The notes below the pieces were generated by a model. It saw nothing but the letters and a program-made list of their open reading frames with translations, made no database searches and was not told where the DNA came from. DNA of 49,481 nt, taken from Mycolicibacterium hodleri. Its GTDB lineage: Bacteria > Actinomycetota > Actinomycetes > Mycobacteriales > Mycobacteriaceae. Shown piece after piece: positions 42,824 through 49,481 of the stretch. The DNA lies in NCBI RefSeq assembly GCF_025822245.1, contig NZ_JACKTL010000018.1, positions 1-49,481 of the forward strand, given 5' to 3'. Numbering within the stretch: the first letter of the stretch is position 1; each line of letters starts with the position of its first letter. The translations under genes were made by a program, and so were the position numbers.

Positions 42824-42852
42824 TGTTCACGTGGCTGAACAGCCCGTGAACA
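42824..42852. promoter_or_regulatory. Nested inverted repeat upstream of pimC
   Basis: Outer arms TGTTCACG (42824-42831) and CGTGAACA (42845-42852) enclose inner arms GGCTG and CAGCC around two adenines. The fold has a one-base asymmetry (bulge). It could be an operator for pimC or a second structural terminator behind the old tRNA-Tyr transcript. Confidence 0.4.
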
Positions 42853-42936
42853 CCGCGACGGCCGTTCTCCTGCCGTTGCCCTTCTTGAAGTGGAACCGCC
42901 AGCGGCCGGTTCACGATCGAGCGCCCCAACGCAGCC

Positions 42937-42958
42937 AGGCCCCCTCGAAAGGGGGCCT
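42937..42958 (-). terminator. Hairpin downstream of the tRNA-Tyr fragment
   Basis: AGGCCCCCT, loop CGAA, AGGGGGCCT: a perfect 9-bp stem eight bases beyond the 3' end of the tRNA remnant on the minus strand. This is the position of the original tRNA-Tyr terminator and confirms which side is ancestral chromosome. Confidence 0.7.
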
Positions 42959-42966
42959 GACAAGTG

Positions 42967-43022
42967 TGGCAGGCACAGGATTCGAACCTGTGTAGGCGTA
43001 AGCCGACGGATTTACAGTCCGT
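42967..43022 (-). pseudogene. 3' fragment of tRNA-Tyr(GUA), attachment-site remnant
   Basis: On the minus strand the sequence gives an intact anticodon arm (ACGGA stem, CUGUAAA loop with anticodon GUA at 43015-43013), a long variable arm (GGC-GUAA-GCC), a T arm (ACAGG, TTCGAAT, CCTGT) and the acceptor 3' half GCCTGCC with discriminator A at 42967. Upstream of 43022 no D arm or matching 5' acceptor strand (GGCAGGC) exists. The gene is therefore cut within its 5' part, exactly where tyrosine integrases cross over in tRNA genes. An intact copy should lie at the other end of the element, beyond the right edge. Confidence 0.8.
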
Positions 43023-43120
43023 AGGTCGCGGTTTCCGCAGGTCTGTAAGTGCCCTGACTGTCGCTGATGTGCAGCGATGATGTCAGCAGGTGCCCGCGCA
43101 CCTCGCGACGTTTCGCACCT

Positions 43121-43141
43121 CTTGTGACAACCTTGTGACAA
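43121..43141. repeat. Tandem TGTGACA repeats near attL
   Basis: CTTGTGACAA occurs at 43121-43130 and 43132-43141 with an 11-bp period, one helical turn. The same TGTGACA core recurs inverted at 43186-43203. Their position about 100 bp from the att core suits arm-type integrase sites or excisionase/repressor sites. Confidence 0.5.
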
Positions 43142-43185
43142 GCGCACGGCTCATCGGGCACCGCCCCCGGCAAACCCACGTTGGA

Positions 43186-43203
43186 TGTGACAGCGGTGTC
43201 ACA
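43186..43203. promoter_or_regulatory. Inverted repeat TGTGACA-N4-TGTCACA
   Basis: Perfect 7-bp arms, 74 bp before the helicase start, sharing the TGTGACA core with the tandem repeats at 43121-43141. Spacing resembles CRP-type sites but with four rather than six central bases. A separate perfect repeat TCGCTG-N5-CAGCGA lies at 43061-43077. Confidence 0.45.
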
Positions 43204-43276
43204 CGACATACCTGGCAGATTTCAGGTCCTCGGCGCGATTATCGAACTTGTCAGGCATAGCCCATACGCTCTGCTC

Positions 43277-46200
43277 ATGGGGACATTTGCCGCACTAGCG
43301 AGGAACCTCGACCAGGACAGCAATAGCCGCAGGGGCAAGCAGTTTGAACGGATTTGTCAGTGGTTTCTTACCCATGATCCCGTGTATGCCGCGCAGCTTC
43401 GGCGGGTGTGGCTGTGGGATGAGTGGCCGGGCCGGTGGGGCATCGACGCCGGGATCGACTTGGTCGCTGAGGACCACGATGGGCATCTGTGGGCAATCCA
43501 GGCCAAGGCTTACGACCCTGCCTATCGGGTCACGAAGAGGGATGTGAACAAGTTCCTGGCCGAGGCTGGCCGGCCGATCTTCGGCTTTCGGCTGTTGATC
43601 GCCACGACGAACCTGATCGACAAGATCGCGGAGCGCACCATCCAGGGGCAGGGCACGGCCAGTTTTGTGAATCTCTCGGCCCTGGAGGCCGCGGAGGTGG
43701 ACTGGCCATCCTCCCCGTCACGGTTGACCGTCGCCAAGCCGGCAAAACGGAAGAGGCCCCGCCCGCATCAGCGGGTCGCGATCAGGGACGTATTGAAGGG
43801 ATTCCAGGGAGCCGATTGCGGTCAATTGATCATGGCTTGCGGGACGGGCAAGACGCTGGCAGCGCTGTTCATTAAGGAGAAGCTGGATGCCGAGCGGACG
43901 CTGGTCCTGCTGCCGTCGCTGTCGCTGCTGAAACAGACGCTGCGGGAGTGGACCGCTAACGAAACGACCGGCTTCGAGTTCCAGGCGGTGTGTTCTGACG
44001 ATACCGTTGTAGGCGATGATGTCGCGATCGCACACACAAGTGACCTAGGTGTGCCGGTCACGACGGACCCGGTGAAGATCGCTGGGTTTCTGCGGCGTCG
44101 CTCGGGCCGGCGGGTGGTGTTCGCCACCTACCAGTCCTCTCCGCAGGTCGCCGAAGCCTTTGAGCTGGGCCGTGTTCCAGGGTTCGACCTGGTAGTGGCT
44201 GACGAGGCGCACAGGTGCGCCGGCCCGGTGTCGTCGGACTTCGCCACTGTTCTCGACGTAGGGAAGATTCGGGCAAAGCGGCGGTTGTTCATGACGGCGA
44301 CGCCGCGTTACTTTACCGGGCGGCTGGTTCGGGAAGCCAAGGAAGCCGAGTACGAGATCGCCTCCATGGACAACGACGAGGTCTTCGGGCCAGTCTTTCA
44401 TCGATTGCCGTTCGGGGAAGCGATCGGACTCAAGCTGCTCACCGACTACCAGGTGGTGATCGTCGGTGTGGATGACGCCACCTACCGGGAGTGGGCAGAG
44501 CGGGGTGAGTTGGTCGTCCTCGACGGCGACACCCCGAGGAAGACGGATGCCCGGACGCTCGCCGGTCAGATCGGGTTGGCGAAGGCCATGCGCAAATACA
44601 ACTTGCACCGGGTGATCTCTTTTCATTCGCGGGTCAAGCGAGCGCGGGATTTTGCCCGGTCGATGCCGGAGGTGATCGCCTGGATGCCGGCGCGGCAGCG
44701 GCCGAAAGGCCGGTTGTGGGCCGACTACGCGTCGGGCGAGATGACCGCCGGTGACCGTGAGGTTCGCCTGTACCACCTCGCCAGACTCGATGACGATGAG
44801 CGCGGCCTGCTCGCGAACGCGCGCTGCCTCGCTGAGGGTATCGATGTGCCAACCCTCGACGGGGTGGCGTTCGTAGACCCCCGCCGTTCCGAAGTGGACA
44901 TCATTCAGGCGGTCGGCCGGGCGATCCGCAAGTCCGACGACAAGACGGTCGGGACCATCGTCATCCCTGTCTTCATCGATACTGATGAAGATCCTGAAGT
45001 CGCCCTGGAGGATTCGGCGTTCAAACCGGTTTGGGACGTCATCAAGGCGCTGCGCTCCCACGACGAGGAGCTGGGTGAGCAGCTTGATGAGTTGCGCCGT
45101 GCGCTCGGCCGGCGCGGGGCGAGGGTGAAGCTGCCCAGCAAGATCCATGTGGATGTTCCGGCCAAAGTCGGCGCGGACTTCGCCGCGGCGTTCGACGTGC
45201 GCCTCGTCGAGCGGACCACGGTGTCGTGGGAGTTCTGGTTCGGTTTGCTTGAGCAGTTCGTCAACGAGACGGGTCATGCGCGAGTGCGCGCGGACGACGA
45301 CATCGATGGCTACCGCCTCGGCGCTTGGGTCGCGAATCAACGCACGCAGTATGCGAAGGGCGTGCTGAAGCCGCAACGGCAGGACGCGCTTGAGGCTGTC
45401 CCAGGCTGGACCTGGGATCCGATCACTGACTACTGGGTTGATCAGTGGGCGGAGCAGTGGGAGGAAGGCTTCCGCCAGCTCCTGGGCTATGTCGAGCGCG
45501 AAGGTGACGCGCTCGTTCCGACGGGCTTGGTTACCCTGGCCGGGTATCGGCTTGGGTGGTGGGTGACGTGGCAGCGTCAGCTGCACGGCGACAGCGAGTT
45601 GGATGCGGATCGGGAGCGCCGTCTTTCCGAATTGCCAGGTTGGACCTGGGATGCGCGGGCGGAGCAATGGGAGGAAGGCTTCAGCAATCTCGTCGAGTAC
45701 GTGAAGCAACATGGCGATGCTCGCGTTGTCATGACGTGCAACTTCGACGGGTTCAAATTGGGCAGCTGGGTCAAGGTCCAACGCAGAGAGTTCGCGAAAG
45801 GTTCGCTCGCGACTGACCGACAAAACCGCCTGGAGGCGCTGCCCGGCTGGTCGTGGGACCCGTTCACCGACCAATGGGAGGAAGGCTTCCGGCGGGTCGC
45901 AGACTATGTCGCCAACAACGGGGATGCCCGCGTGCCGCGGTCATACGTAGCAGACGGTTTCAACCTCGGCAGTTGGGTGAAGAAGCAGCGCGGCGCGTTC
46001 GGCCGCGGATTGCTCGACGCTGATCGGCGACGACGCTTGGAGGCATTCCCCGGCTGGTCGTGGGACCCGTTCAACGATCGGTGGGAGGAGGGCTTTGGGC
46101 GGCTCAGCGACTATGTGAAGCAGCGCGGTGACGCCCTCGTTCCCAGGAACTACGTGCTCGATGGGTTCAACCTAGGATCCTGGGTGCACGTACAACGCCA

Positions 46201-47113
46201 AAAGTACTCGCGGGGGAATCTCGACGCCGATCGTCAACGACGGCTACAGGGGCTATCCGGTTGGAAGTGGGAGGCCCTCGGCGACAAGTGGGAGGACGGT
46301 TTCCGGCACCTGCTGGCTTACGTGACCGAGCACGGTGATGCCCGAGTTCCGCGGTGGACTTCGACCGAAGATGGCTATCGACTTGGTGCGTGGATCAACA
46401 CTCAGCGCAACAGCTATAAAGCAGGGACGCTAACCGTTGATCGGCAAGAGCGCCTTCTGAAACTGCCCGGGTGGACGTTTGACGCCCGAGGAGACCAGTG
46501 GGACGACGCTTACCAACGGCTATTGAAGTATGTCGAGGAAACGGGTTCGGCAGACGTGCCAAGTTCCTCCAGTATTGGCGGCTTCCACTTAGGCGCGTGG
46601 GTGGGAAACCAACGCGTGGCTCATACCAAAGGCGCCCTTCCGAAGGAACGCGAGGATCTGCTGACAGCGTTGCCGGGTTGGACGTGGAACTCACGGGCGG
46701 GCAAGTGGGATCAGCACTACTCGTTGTTGCTGCGGTATGTGAAGAACCATGGAAATCCCCGGGTTCCATCCTCATTCGAGATGGACGGTCACAAGCTCGG
46801 CATCTGGGTTGTTGGTCAGCGAGCCAAGTTCAAACAGCACGCCTTGAACGCTGAACGCGTTCAGCGTCTAAACGAAGTTCCCGGCTGGTCCTGGGATCCG
46901 TTCGCCGATCAATGGGAGCAGGGTTTCTCAATCCTGGTCGACTATGTGAGGTGCAACGGCGACGCTCGCGTGCCACGGTCACATGTTGTCGACGGATTTG
47001 CCCTTGGCGCCTGGGTCCAGAAGCAACGCTCGGTTTTCAATCGAGGTGGCGGAGACCCTGAGCGGCGCCAACGCTTAGACGAACTGCCCGGCTGGATATG
47101 GACGGCAGCTTAG
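43277..47113 (+). CDS. PD-(D/E)XK nuclease-SF2 helicase with nine helicase-associated repeats
   Basis: 1278-aa soluble multidomain protein. Residues ~15-145 are Mrr/restriction-endonuclease-like: GKQFE (E24), GIDLVAE (D61) and WAIQAKAY (Q75-x-K77), a plausible nuclease site. The SF2 helicase spans ~160-600: motif I ACGTGKT (187-193), DEAH (309-312), MTATPR (339-344), FHSR, and motif VI QAVGRAIRK (544-552). From ~649 to the end run nine repeats of about 66-72 residues with the pattern W-EGF--L--YV---GDARVP---DGF-LG-WV--QR---, then LPGWSWD (helicase-associated domain, PF03457 type). ATG 43277 is preferred: TACGCT (43265-43270) lies six bases before it, a leaderless arrangement; the open frame begins at 43181. 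No methylase or partner gene is adjacent. Anti-phage defence, or a plasmid or recombination function, is inference. Confidence 0.88.
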   Translation: MGTFAALARNLDQDSNSRRGKQFERICQWFLTHDPVYAAQLRRVWLWDEWPGRWGIDAGIDLVAEDHDGHLWAIQAKAYDPAYRVTKRDVNKFLAEAGRPIFGFRLLIATTNLIDKIAERTIQGQGTASFVNLSALEAAEVDWPSSPSRLTVAKPAKRKRPRPHQRVAIRDVLKGFQGADCGQLIMACGTGKTLAALFIKEKLDAERTLVLLPSLSLLKQTLREWTANETTGFEFQAVCSDDTVVGDDVAIAHTSDLGVPVTTDPVKIAGFLRRRSGRRVVFATYQSSPQVAEAFELGRVPGFDLVVADEAHRCAGPVSSDFATVLDVGKIRAKRRLFMTATPRYFTGRLVREAKEAEYEIASMDNDEVFGPVFHRLPFGEAIGLKLLTDYQVVIVGVDDATYREWAERGELVVLDGDTPRKTDARTLAGQIGLAKAMRKYNLHRVISFHSRVKRARDFARSMPEVIAWMPARQRPKGRLWADYASGEMTAGDREVRLYHLARLDDDERGLLANARCLAEGIDVPTLDGVAFVDPRRSEVDIIQAVGRAIRKSDDKTVGTIVIPVFIDTDEDPEVALEDSAFKPVWDVIKALRSHDEELGEQLDELRRALGRRGARVKLPSKIHVDVPAKVGADFAAAFDVRLVERTTVSWEFWFGLLEQFVNETGHARVRADDDIDGYRLGAWVANQRTQYAKGVLKPQRQDALEAVPGWTWDPITDYWVDQWAEQWEEGFRQLLGYVEREGDALVPTGLVTLAGYRLGWWVTWQRQLHGDSELDADRERRLSELPGWTWDARAEQWEEGFSNLVEYVKQHGDARVVMTCNFDGFKLGSWVKVQRREFAKGSLATDRQNRLEALPGWSWDPFTDQWEEGFRRVADYVANNGDARVPRSYVADGFNLGSWVKKQRGAFGRGLLDADRRRRLEAFPGWSWDPFNDRWEEGFGRLSDYVKQRGDALVPRNYVLDGFNLGSWVHVQRQKYSRGNLDADRQRRLQGLSGWKWEALGDKWEDGFRHLLAYVTEHGDARVPRWTSTEDGYRLGAWINTQRNSYKAGTLTVDRQERLLKLPGWTFDARGDQWDDAYQRLLKYVEETGSADVPSSSSIGGFHLGAWVGNQRVAHTKGALPKEREDLLTALPGWTWNSRAGKWDQHYSLLLRYVKNHGNPRVPSSFEMDGHKLGIWVVGQRAKFKQHALNAERVQRLNEVPGWSWDPFADQWEQGFSILVDYVRCNGDARVPRSHVVDGFALGAWVQKQRSVFNRGGGDPERRQRLDELPGWIWTAA
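45223..47110 (+). repeat. Nine tandem helicase-associated-domain repeats (coding)
   Basis: Protein-level tandem array in the C-terminal half of the helicase. Repeats 3-5 are most alike (DQWEEGF, YV, GDARVP, GFNLGSWVKKQR, LPGWSWDPF); the first, seventh and eighth are more diverged. DNA identity between units is much lower than protein identity, so the array is old and under selection rather than a recent slippage product. Confidence 0.85.
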
Positions 47114-47829
47114 AGTCGAACTCGCTGTTGGCGTGCTCTCCTGGCCAGAGGGTCCCTCGGCTGCTGAGTCATCGCGTCGCGGTGAACGCCGGTGGACTGG
47201 CTGGGCGGAAACGTGATGCGTGTTGTCGAGCCCACGACCAACGGATTCGCGATCAGCCCGTCTTGGAAGGCCGAGAGATCGCGATTAAGTATTGCTGCAC
47301 AATGGATTTCGTCGTTTGAGCGTTACCAACGCCACCGGGTCATTCTCGCCGTTTCTCGGACATATCCGCCGAATAAACGTCGACTGCCTAAGACCGTCTG
47401 TCGCTCCCTGGATCGTCCGTAGACGCGAGGGCGCCAGCCCAGTGTCCGGCCCGTCGACCGCTTTCATCGATCATCGATCTCACCTAGCGCCCCTGGCCCC
47501 CGTACGCCACCCCCAGCTGCCGTTCGGCCGTCAGCGACTCGACCGCCAACCCAGGTATGCAACCCCAAAGTCAGAACGACTGCCCCGCCGTCACTTTCGG
47601 CCACGCCCCACACGCAACCACCACCAGTATCGCACCCTGTGCAAATGTGCCACTGCAGTTTCTTGGGGTGTCGGGAATAGTACGTGGAGAAGTGGATGGG
47701 CTTGTGTATGAGATGTTTTGGGTGAATCGGAGAGAGTTGTGGTGGAACGACTAAAGACGGAAATGGGCTAGCGGGCTGGCGGTAGGAAAGATCTGTGTTG
47801 CGACCGATGCCGGCTGGCGATGTGACCCC
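47114..47829. other. 716-bp region without recognised gene
   Basis: Lies between the helicase stop and higA. Several short open frames exist on both strands, none with a good ribosome site or recognisable motif. The section 47640-47790 is distinctly AT- and G-rich on the plus strand (gtatgagatgttttgggtga region), unlike its surroundings. One frame ends ...VDGLVYEMFWVNRRELWWND before 47754 and could be a gene remnant. Probably decayed island DNA. Confidence 0.45.
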
Positions 47830-48117
47830 TCAGGCGATCCGCTCGATCGCACCCAATTTGGTCGCCAGCTTCTCGCGGGCGATCTCGGCGTCATAGTGCG
47901 CCTGCATGTTGACGAAGAACATGTCCGTCAGCCCGAGCGCACGCGACAGTCGCAGCGCCGTGTCGGCGGTGATTCCCCGCTTGCCATGCACGATCTCGTT
48001 GATCCGGCGAGCAGGGACGTCGATTGCCTTCGCAATTCGATACTGCGTAATCCCCATCGGCTCGAGGAACTCGGTCATGAGTATCTCGCCGGGGTGGGTC
48101 GGTGCGAAGTCGGCCAT
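47830..48117 (-). CDS. higA: HigA-type antitoxin
   Basis: 95-aa XRE-family antitoxin. N-terminal HPGEILMTEFLEPMGIT is the HigA signature; the HTH follows as TQYRIAKAIDVPARRINEIVHGKRGITADTALRLSRALG. The C-terminal helix (MQAHYDAEIAREKLATKLGAI) closes the fold. ATG at 48117 with GGAAGGG upstream, 13 bases after the toxin stop. It should neutralise HigB and repress the shared promoter. It probably stabilises the element. Confidence 0.92.
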   Translation of the reverse strand: MADFAPTHPGEILMTEFLEPMGITQYRIAKAIDVPARRINEIVHGKRGITADTALRLSRALGLTDMFFVNMQAHYDAEIAREKLATKLGAIERIA

Positions 48118-48130
48118 TGGGATTCCCTTC

Positions 48131-48412
48131 CTAGTGGTAGTCCACGAGTTCTACATTCGATGCGCCGCCGGCGCTCCAGCTGAAGCAGAGACGCCACTGG
48201 TCATTCACTCGGACGCTGTACTGACCGGCGCGATCACCGGACAACTTCTCCAGCCGGTTGCCTGGAGGCACACGCAGGTCGTTGATGCTCTCGGCAGCGT
48301 TGATGAGGGCCAATTTGTTGTAAGTGAGCTTGGCAAGCTCCGGGCTGAGCTTCTTGACGTAGCGGCGGTGCCAGATTGCCTCTGCGCCCTTTCCCCGGAA
48401 CGAGCGGATCAC
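48131..48412 (-). CDS. higB: HigB-type toxin (RelE/ParE superfamily)
   Basis: 93-aa ribosome-dependent mRNA interferase. Starts at the GTG 48412 as VIRSFRGKGAEAIWHRRYVKKL, the usual HigB opening (M/V-I-x-SF); longer frames upstream lack conservation. GDRAGQYSVRVNDQWRLCFSW contains the basic/aromatic active-site strand typical of HigB, and VELVDYH ends the protein. TACTAT lies six bases before the GTG, so the message is probably leaderless. Toxin-first order with higA next is typical of HigBA. Confidence 0.92.
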   Translation of the reverse strand: MIRSFRGKGAEAIWHRRYVKKLSPELAKLTYNKLALINAAESINDLRVPPGNRLEKLSGDRAGQYSVRVNDQWRLCFSWSAGGASNVELVDYH

Positions 48413-48418
48413 CCGGTG

Positions 48419-48454
48419 ATAGTAACGCTTCCCAATACTAACGACTAGCGTTAC
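48419..48454 (-). promoter_or_regulatory. higBA promoter and operator
   Basis: Minus-strand -10 TACTAT (48424-48419) is followed by six bases and the higB GTG. GTAACGCT (48422-48429) and AGCGTTAC (48447-48454) are perfect inverted arms, with a third TAACG half-site (48439-48443) between them. The arms overlap the -10, so HigA binding would shut the promoter off. Confidence 0.65.
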
Positions 48455-48569
48455 CATCACCGAACGAGGGCGAAGATTGTGCAGAACTCGTCAGACGGCG
48501 GAATTACAGTTACGAGACACCACAAGACACAAGGTGATCGCATGACCCATTTCACCCTTCGAGGTACCC

Positions 48570-48788
48570 ATGACTGGACACGACTCCCCTGACGCCAGGC
48601 CGACGACGGTGAGCCGGCTTCTCACCGTCGTAGAAGCCGCATATGCGCTGAGGATTTCACGCTCGTCTGTCTACCGACTGTTCGATGCGGGGCAGCTCGC
48701 CTGGGTCCAGATCGGTACATCCCGCAGAGTCGCGGCCGCCGAGATCGACCGTTTCATCACTGCGCACACCGAAGACGCGGCGTCGTGA
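48570..48788 (+). CDS. Excisionase-like helix-turn-helix protein
   Basis: 72 aa, ATG at 48570 with GAGG upstream. Residues ~14-65 form a MerR/excisionase-type winged helix (HTH_17): LLTVVEAAYALRISRSSVYRLFDAGQLAWVQIGTSRRVAAAEIDRFI. Position just upstream of the integrase on the same strand, 29 bases apart, matches xis-int pairs of actinobacterial integrative elements. It should bend attachment-site DNA and direct excision. Confidence 0.85.
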   Translation: MTGHDSPDARPTTVSRLLTVVEAAYALRISRSSVYRLFDAGQLAWVQIGTSRRVAAAEIDRFITAHTEDAAS

Positions 48789-48817
48789 GCACTGCGCAGC
48801 GCTGCCGGTAGCACCTG

Positions 48818-49444
48818 ATGACCGAACGTCGACAACTTCCCCCACAGATCAAAAGGGTGGAACTAGCTCAGCGCGATGGCGGCCGGCCCGTCATTCGCTA
48901 TCAGCTCACCGTTGACGTAGGAGACGTCGATGGCAAGCGCAAGCAGTTGCGGAAGCGCTACCCCACCGAGAAGCAAGCGCGAACAGCGCTGGACGAAATC
49001 CGCGGCGAGGTAAGTCGCGGCACGTATGTGCACCCGACAAAGATCACACTCGCCGAGGCGTGCGAGGGCTGGCTGGCCGCCAAGCACGGACTCAAGCCGT
49101 CGACGTTGCACGGCCACAGAGTCAACCTCACTGCTGCCATCGCCGAGGTCGGTCACATAGAGGTTCAGAAGCTGACCAAACGACATCTCGACGACCTGGT
49201 GACCAAGTTGCGGGCTGGCGGGCTGTCCTCACCGACAGGAAAGACCCGCAAACCGTGGTCTCCCCGATCGATCAATTACATGCTCGGGTTGCTCACCGCG
49301 GTTCTCAAAGATCAGATGCGCCAAGGCAATGCCGTGCGCAACGTCGCCGAACTCGTCGACCGCATACCCGCTGATGCGAAGCCTGCGTTTCGTCAAGTGA
49401 TTTGGCCCCACCGTCGTCATGAATTTTGGCCCCACCTGGCCTAG
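48818..49444 (+). pseudogene. Tyrosine-type integrase, truncated
   Basis: The N-terminal half of a phage-type integrase is clear: an AP2-like arm-binding domain (IRYQLTVDVGDVDGKRKQLRKRYPTEKQA, then RGEVSRGTYVHPTKITLAEAC) and the SAM-like core-binding domain (STLHGHRVNLTAAIAEVGHIEVQKLTKRHLDDL). Homology ends near PADAKP (~49383-49397) and 16 unrelated codons lead to a stop at 49444. The whole catalytic domain, with the R-H-R-Y residues, is missing. The break coincides with the start of an IS-like end at 49398. The island is therefore probably immobile unless a second integrase acts. Normal length would be about 380-400 aa. Confidence 0.82.
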
Positions 49445-49481
49445 GTGGCGCGCTTGGTTCGGGTAGTGGTTTTGCTGGTGC
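49398..49481. mobile_element. Possible IS21-type insertion-sequence end
   Basis: Begins TGA at 49398, and TTTGGCCCCACC occurs at 49401-49412 and again at 49425-49436, spaced 24 bp. Multiple subterminal repeats behind a TG terminus are characteristic of IS21-family ends. The right part lies outside the window, so no transposase could be checked. Confidence 0.45.

Larger units (their letters stand above)
43023..49481. mobile_element. Integrated element at tRNA-Tyr (left part)
   Basis: From the tRNA fragment rightwards the base composition and codon use are less GC-rich, and the gene set is accessory: repeat-array helicase, HigBA, excisionase and integrase. int and xis at the far right, pointing outward, with a tRNA fragment at the left, fit an element whose intact tRNA-Tyr and attR lie just right of 49481. 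No replication, Tra or FtsK-like gene is seen, so it is a small island or a decayed integrative element rather than a complete conjugative one. Confidence 0.65.

Noticed and set aside
42756..42995. 79-aa plus-strand frame ending in VAGTGFEPV
   Set aside because: Its 3' part is the antisense of the tRNA-Tyr T arm, the typical artefact of translating tRNA flanks; no ribosome site or conservation signs.
45223..47110. Regular repeats taken for a CRISPR or tandem DNA repeat
   Set aside because: Repeats are 66-72 codons, protein-level only and lie within one open frame; no identical short repeats with unique spacers.
47292..47711. 139-aa plus-strand frame in the gap after the helicase
   Set aside because: No ribosome site, Arg/Pro/His-rich composition and no recognisable motif.

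Overview
The window is high-GC actinobacterial DNA and reads as a Mycobacterium (Mycolicibacterium-type) chromosome. The evidence is an MmpS/MmpL pair, a PimC-type mannosyltransferase, an MPT63-like (DUF1942) secreted protein, PknH/PknE-style receptor kinases, a GAF-ANTAR regulator, a SigF-type promoter (GTTT-N15-GGGTA) and several leaderless-type starts. The last ~6.5 kb are a lower-GC integrated element sitting at a tRNA-Tyr fragment.

Layout. 1-2142: DHA2 drug exporter, cut by the left edge, with a probable frameshift near its end. 2229-4771: receptor Ser/Thr kinase, a large palindromic operator, a SigF-type 40-aa acidic protein and a STAS-like protein. 4878-7866: phosphoketolase facing a cupin. 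7988-14379: one tightly overlapping minus-strand operon encoding a CUT2 (FrcBCA-like) sugar importer, a PfkB kinase, a second P-loop kinase, a LacI regulator and a class II aldolase, preceded by LacI-type palindromes. 14477-18682: DUF7159-type membrane protein, a receptor kinase whose extracytoplasmic domain is an amino-acid-type solute-binding protein, and a carboxyethylornithine-synthase/alanine-dehydrogenase-like enzyme. 18848-29166: small membrane protein, a glycosyltransferase/toroid/transglutaminase operon, a GAF-ANTAR protein, two small proteins, a DUF-type secreted protein, MmpS-MmpL, a small membrane protein and an MPT63-like secreted protein.

29255-41650 is a catabolic island organised around a LysR regulator. 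A minus-strand operon (APC permease, mutarotase-like protein, aldo/keto reductase, lactonase-type amidohydrolase, class III aminotransferase, amidase) and a plus-strand operon (hydroxypyruvate isomerase family, tartronate semialdehyde reductase family, transketolase) share a sequence motif in their control regions. A sugar or sugar-like compound would be oxidised to a lactone and opened, with C3 units going to glycerate or, through transketolase, to pentose phosphates. The substrate cannot be read from the sequence. pimC follows at 41663-42778.

From 43023 rightwards lies an integrated element. Its left end is a 3' fragment of tRNA-Tyr (42967-43022). It carries a 1278-aa protein with a PD-(D/E)XK nuclease-like domain, an SF2 helicase and nine helicase-associated repeats, then a HigBA toxin-antitoxin pair, an excisionase and a tyrosine integrase. 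The integrase has lost its catalytic half, apparently to an insertion-sequence end at 49398. The repeat-array helicase is the best candidate for an undescribed system, possibly in defence or element maintenance.
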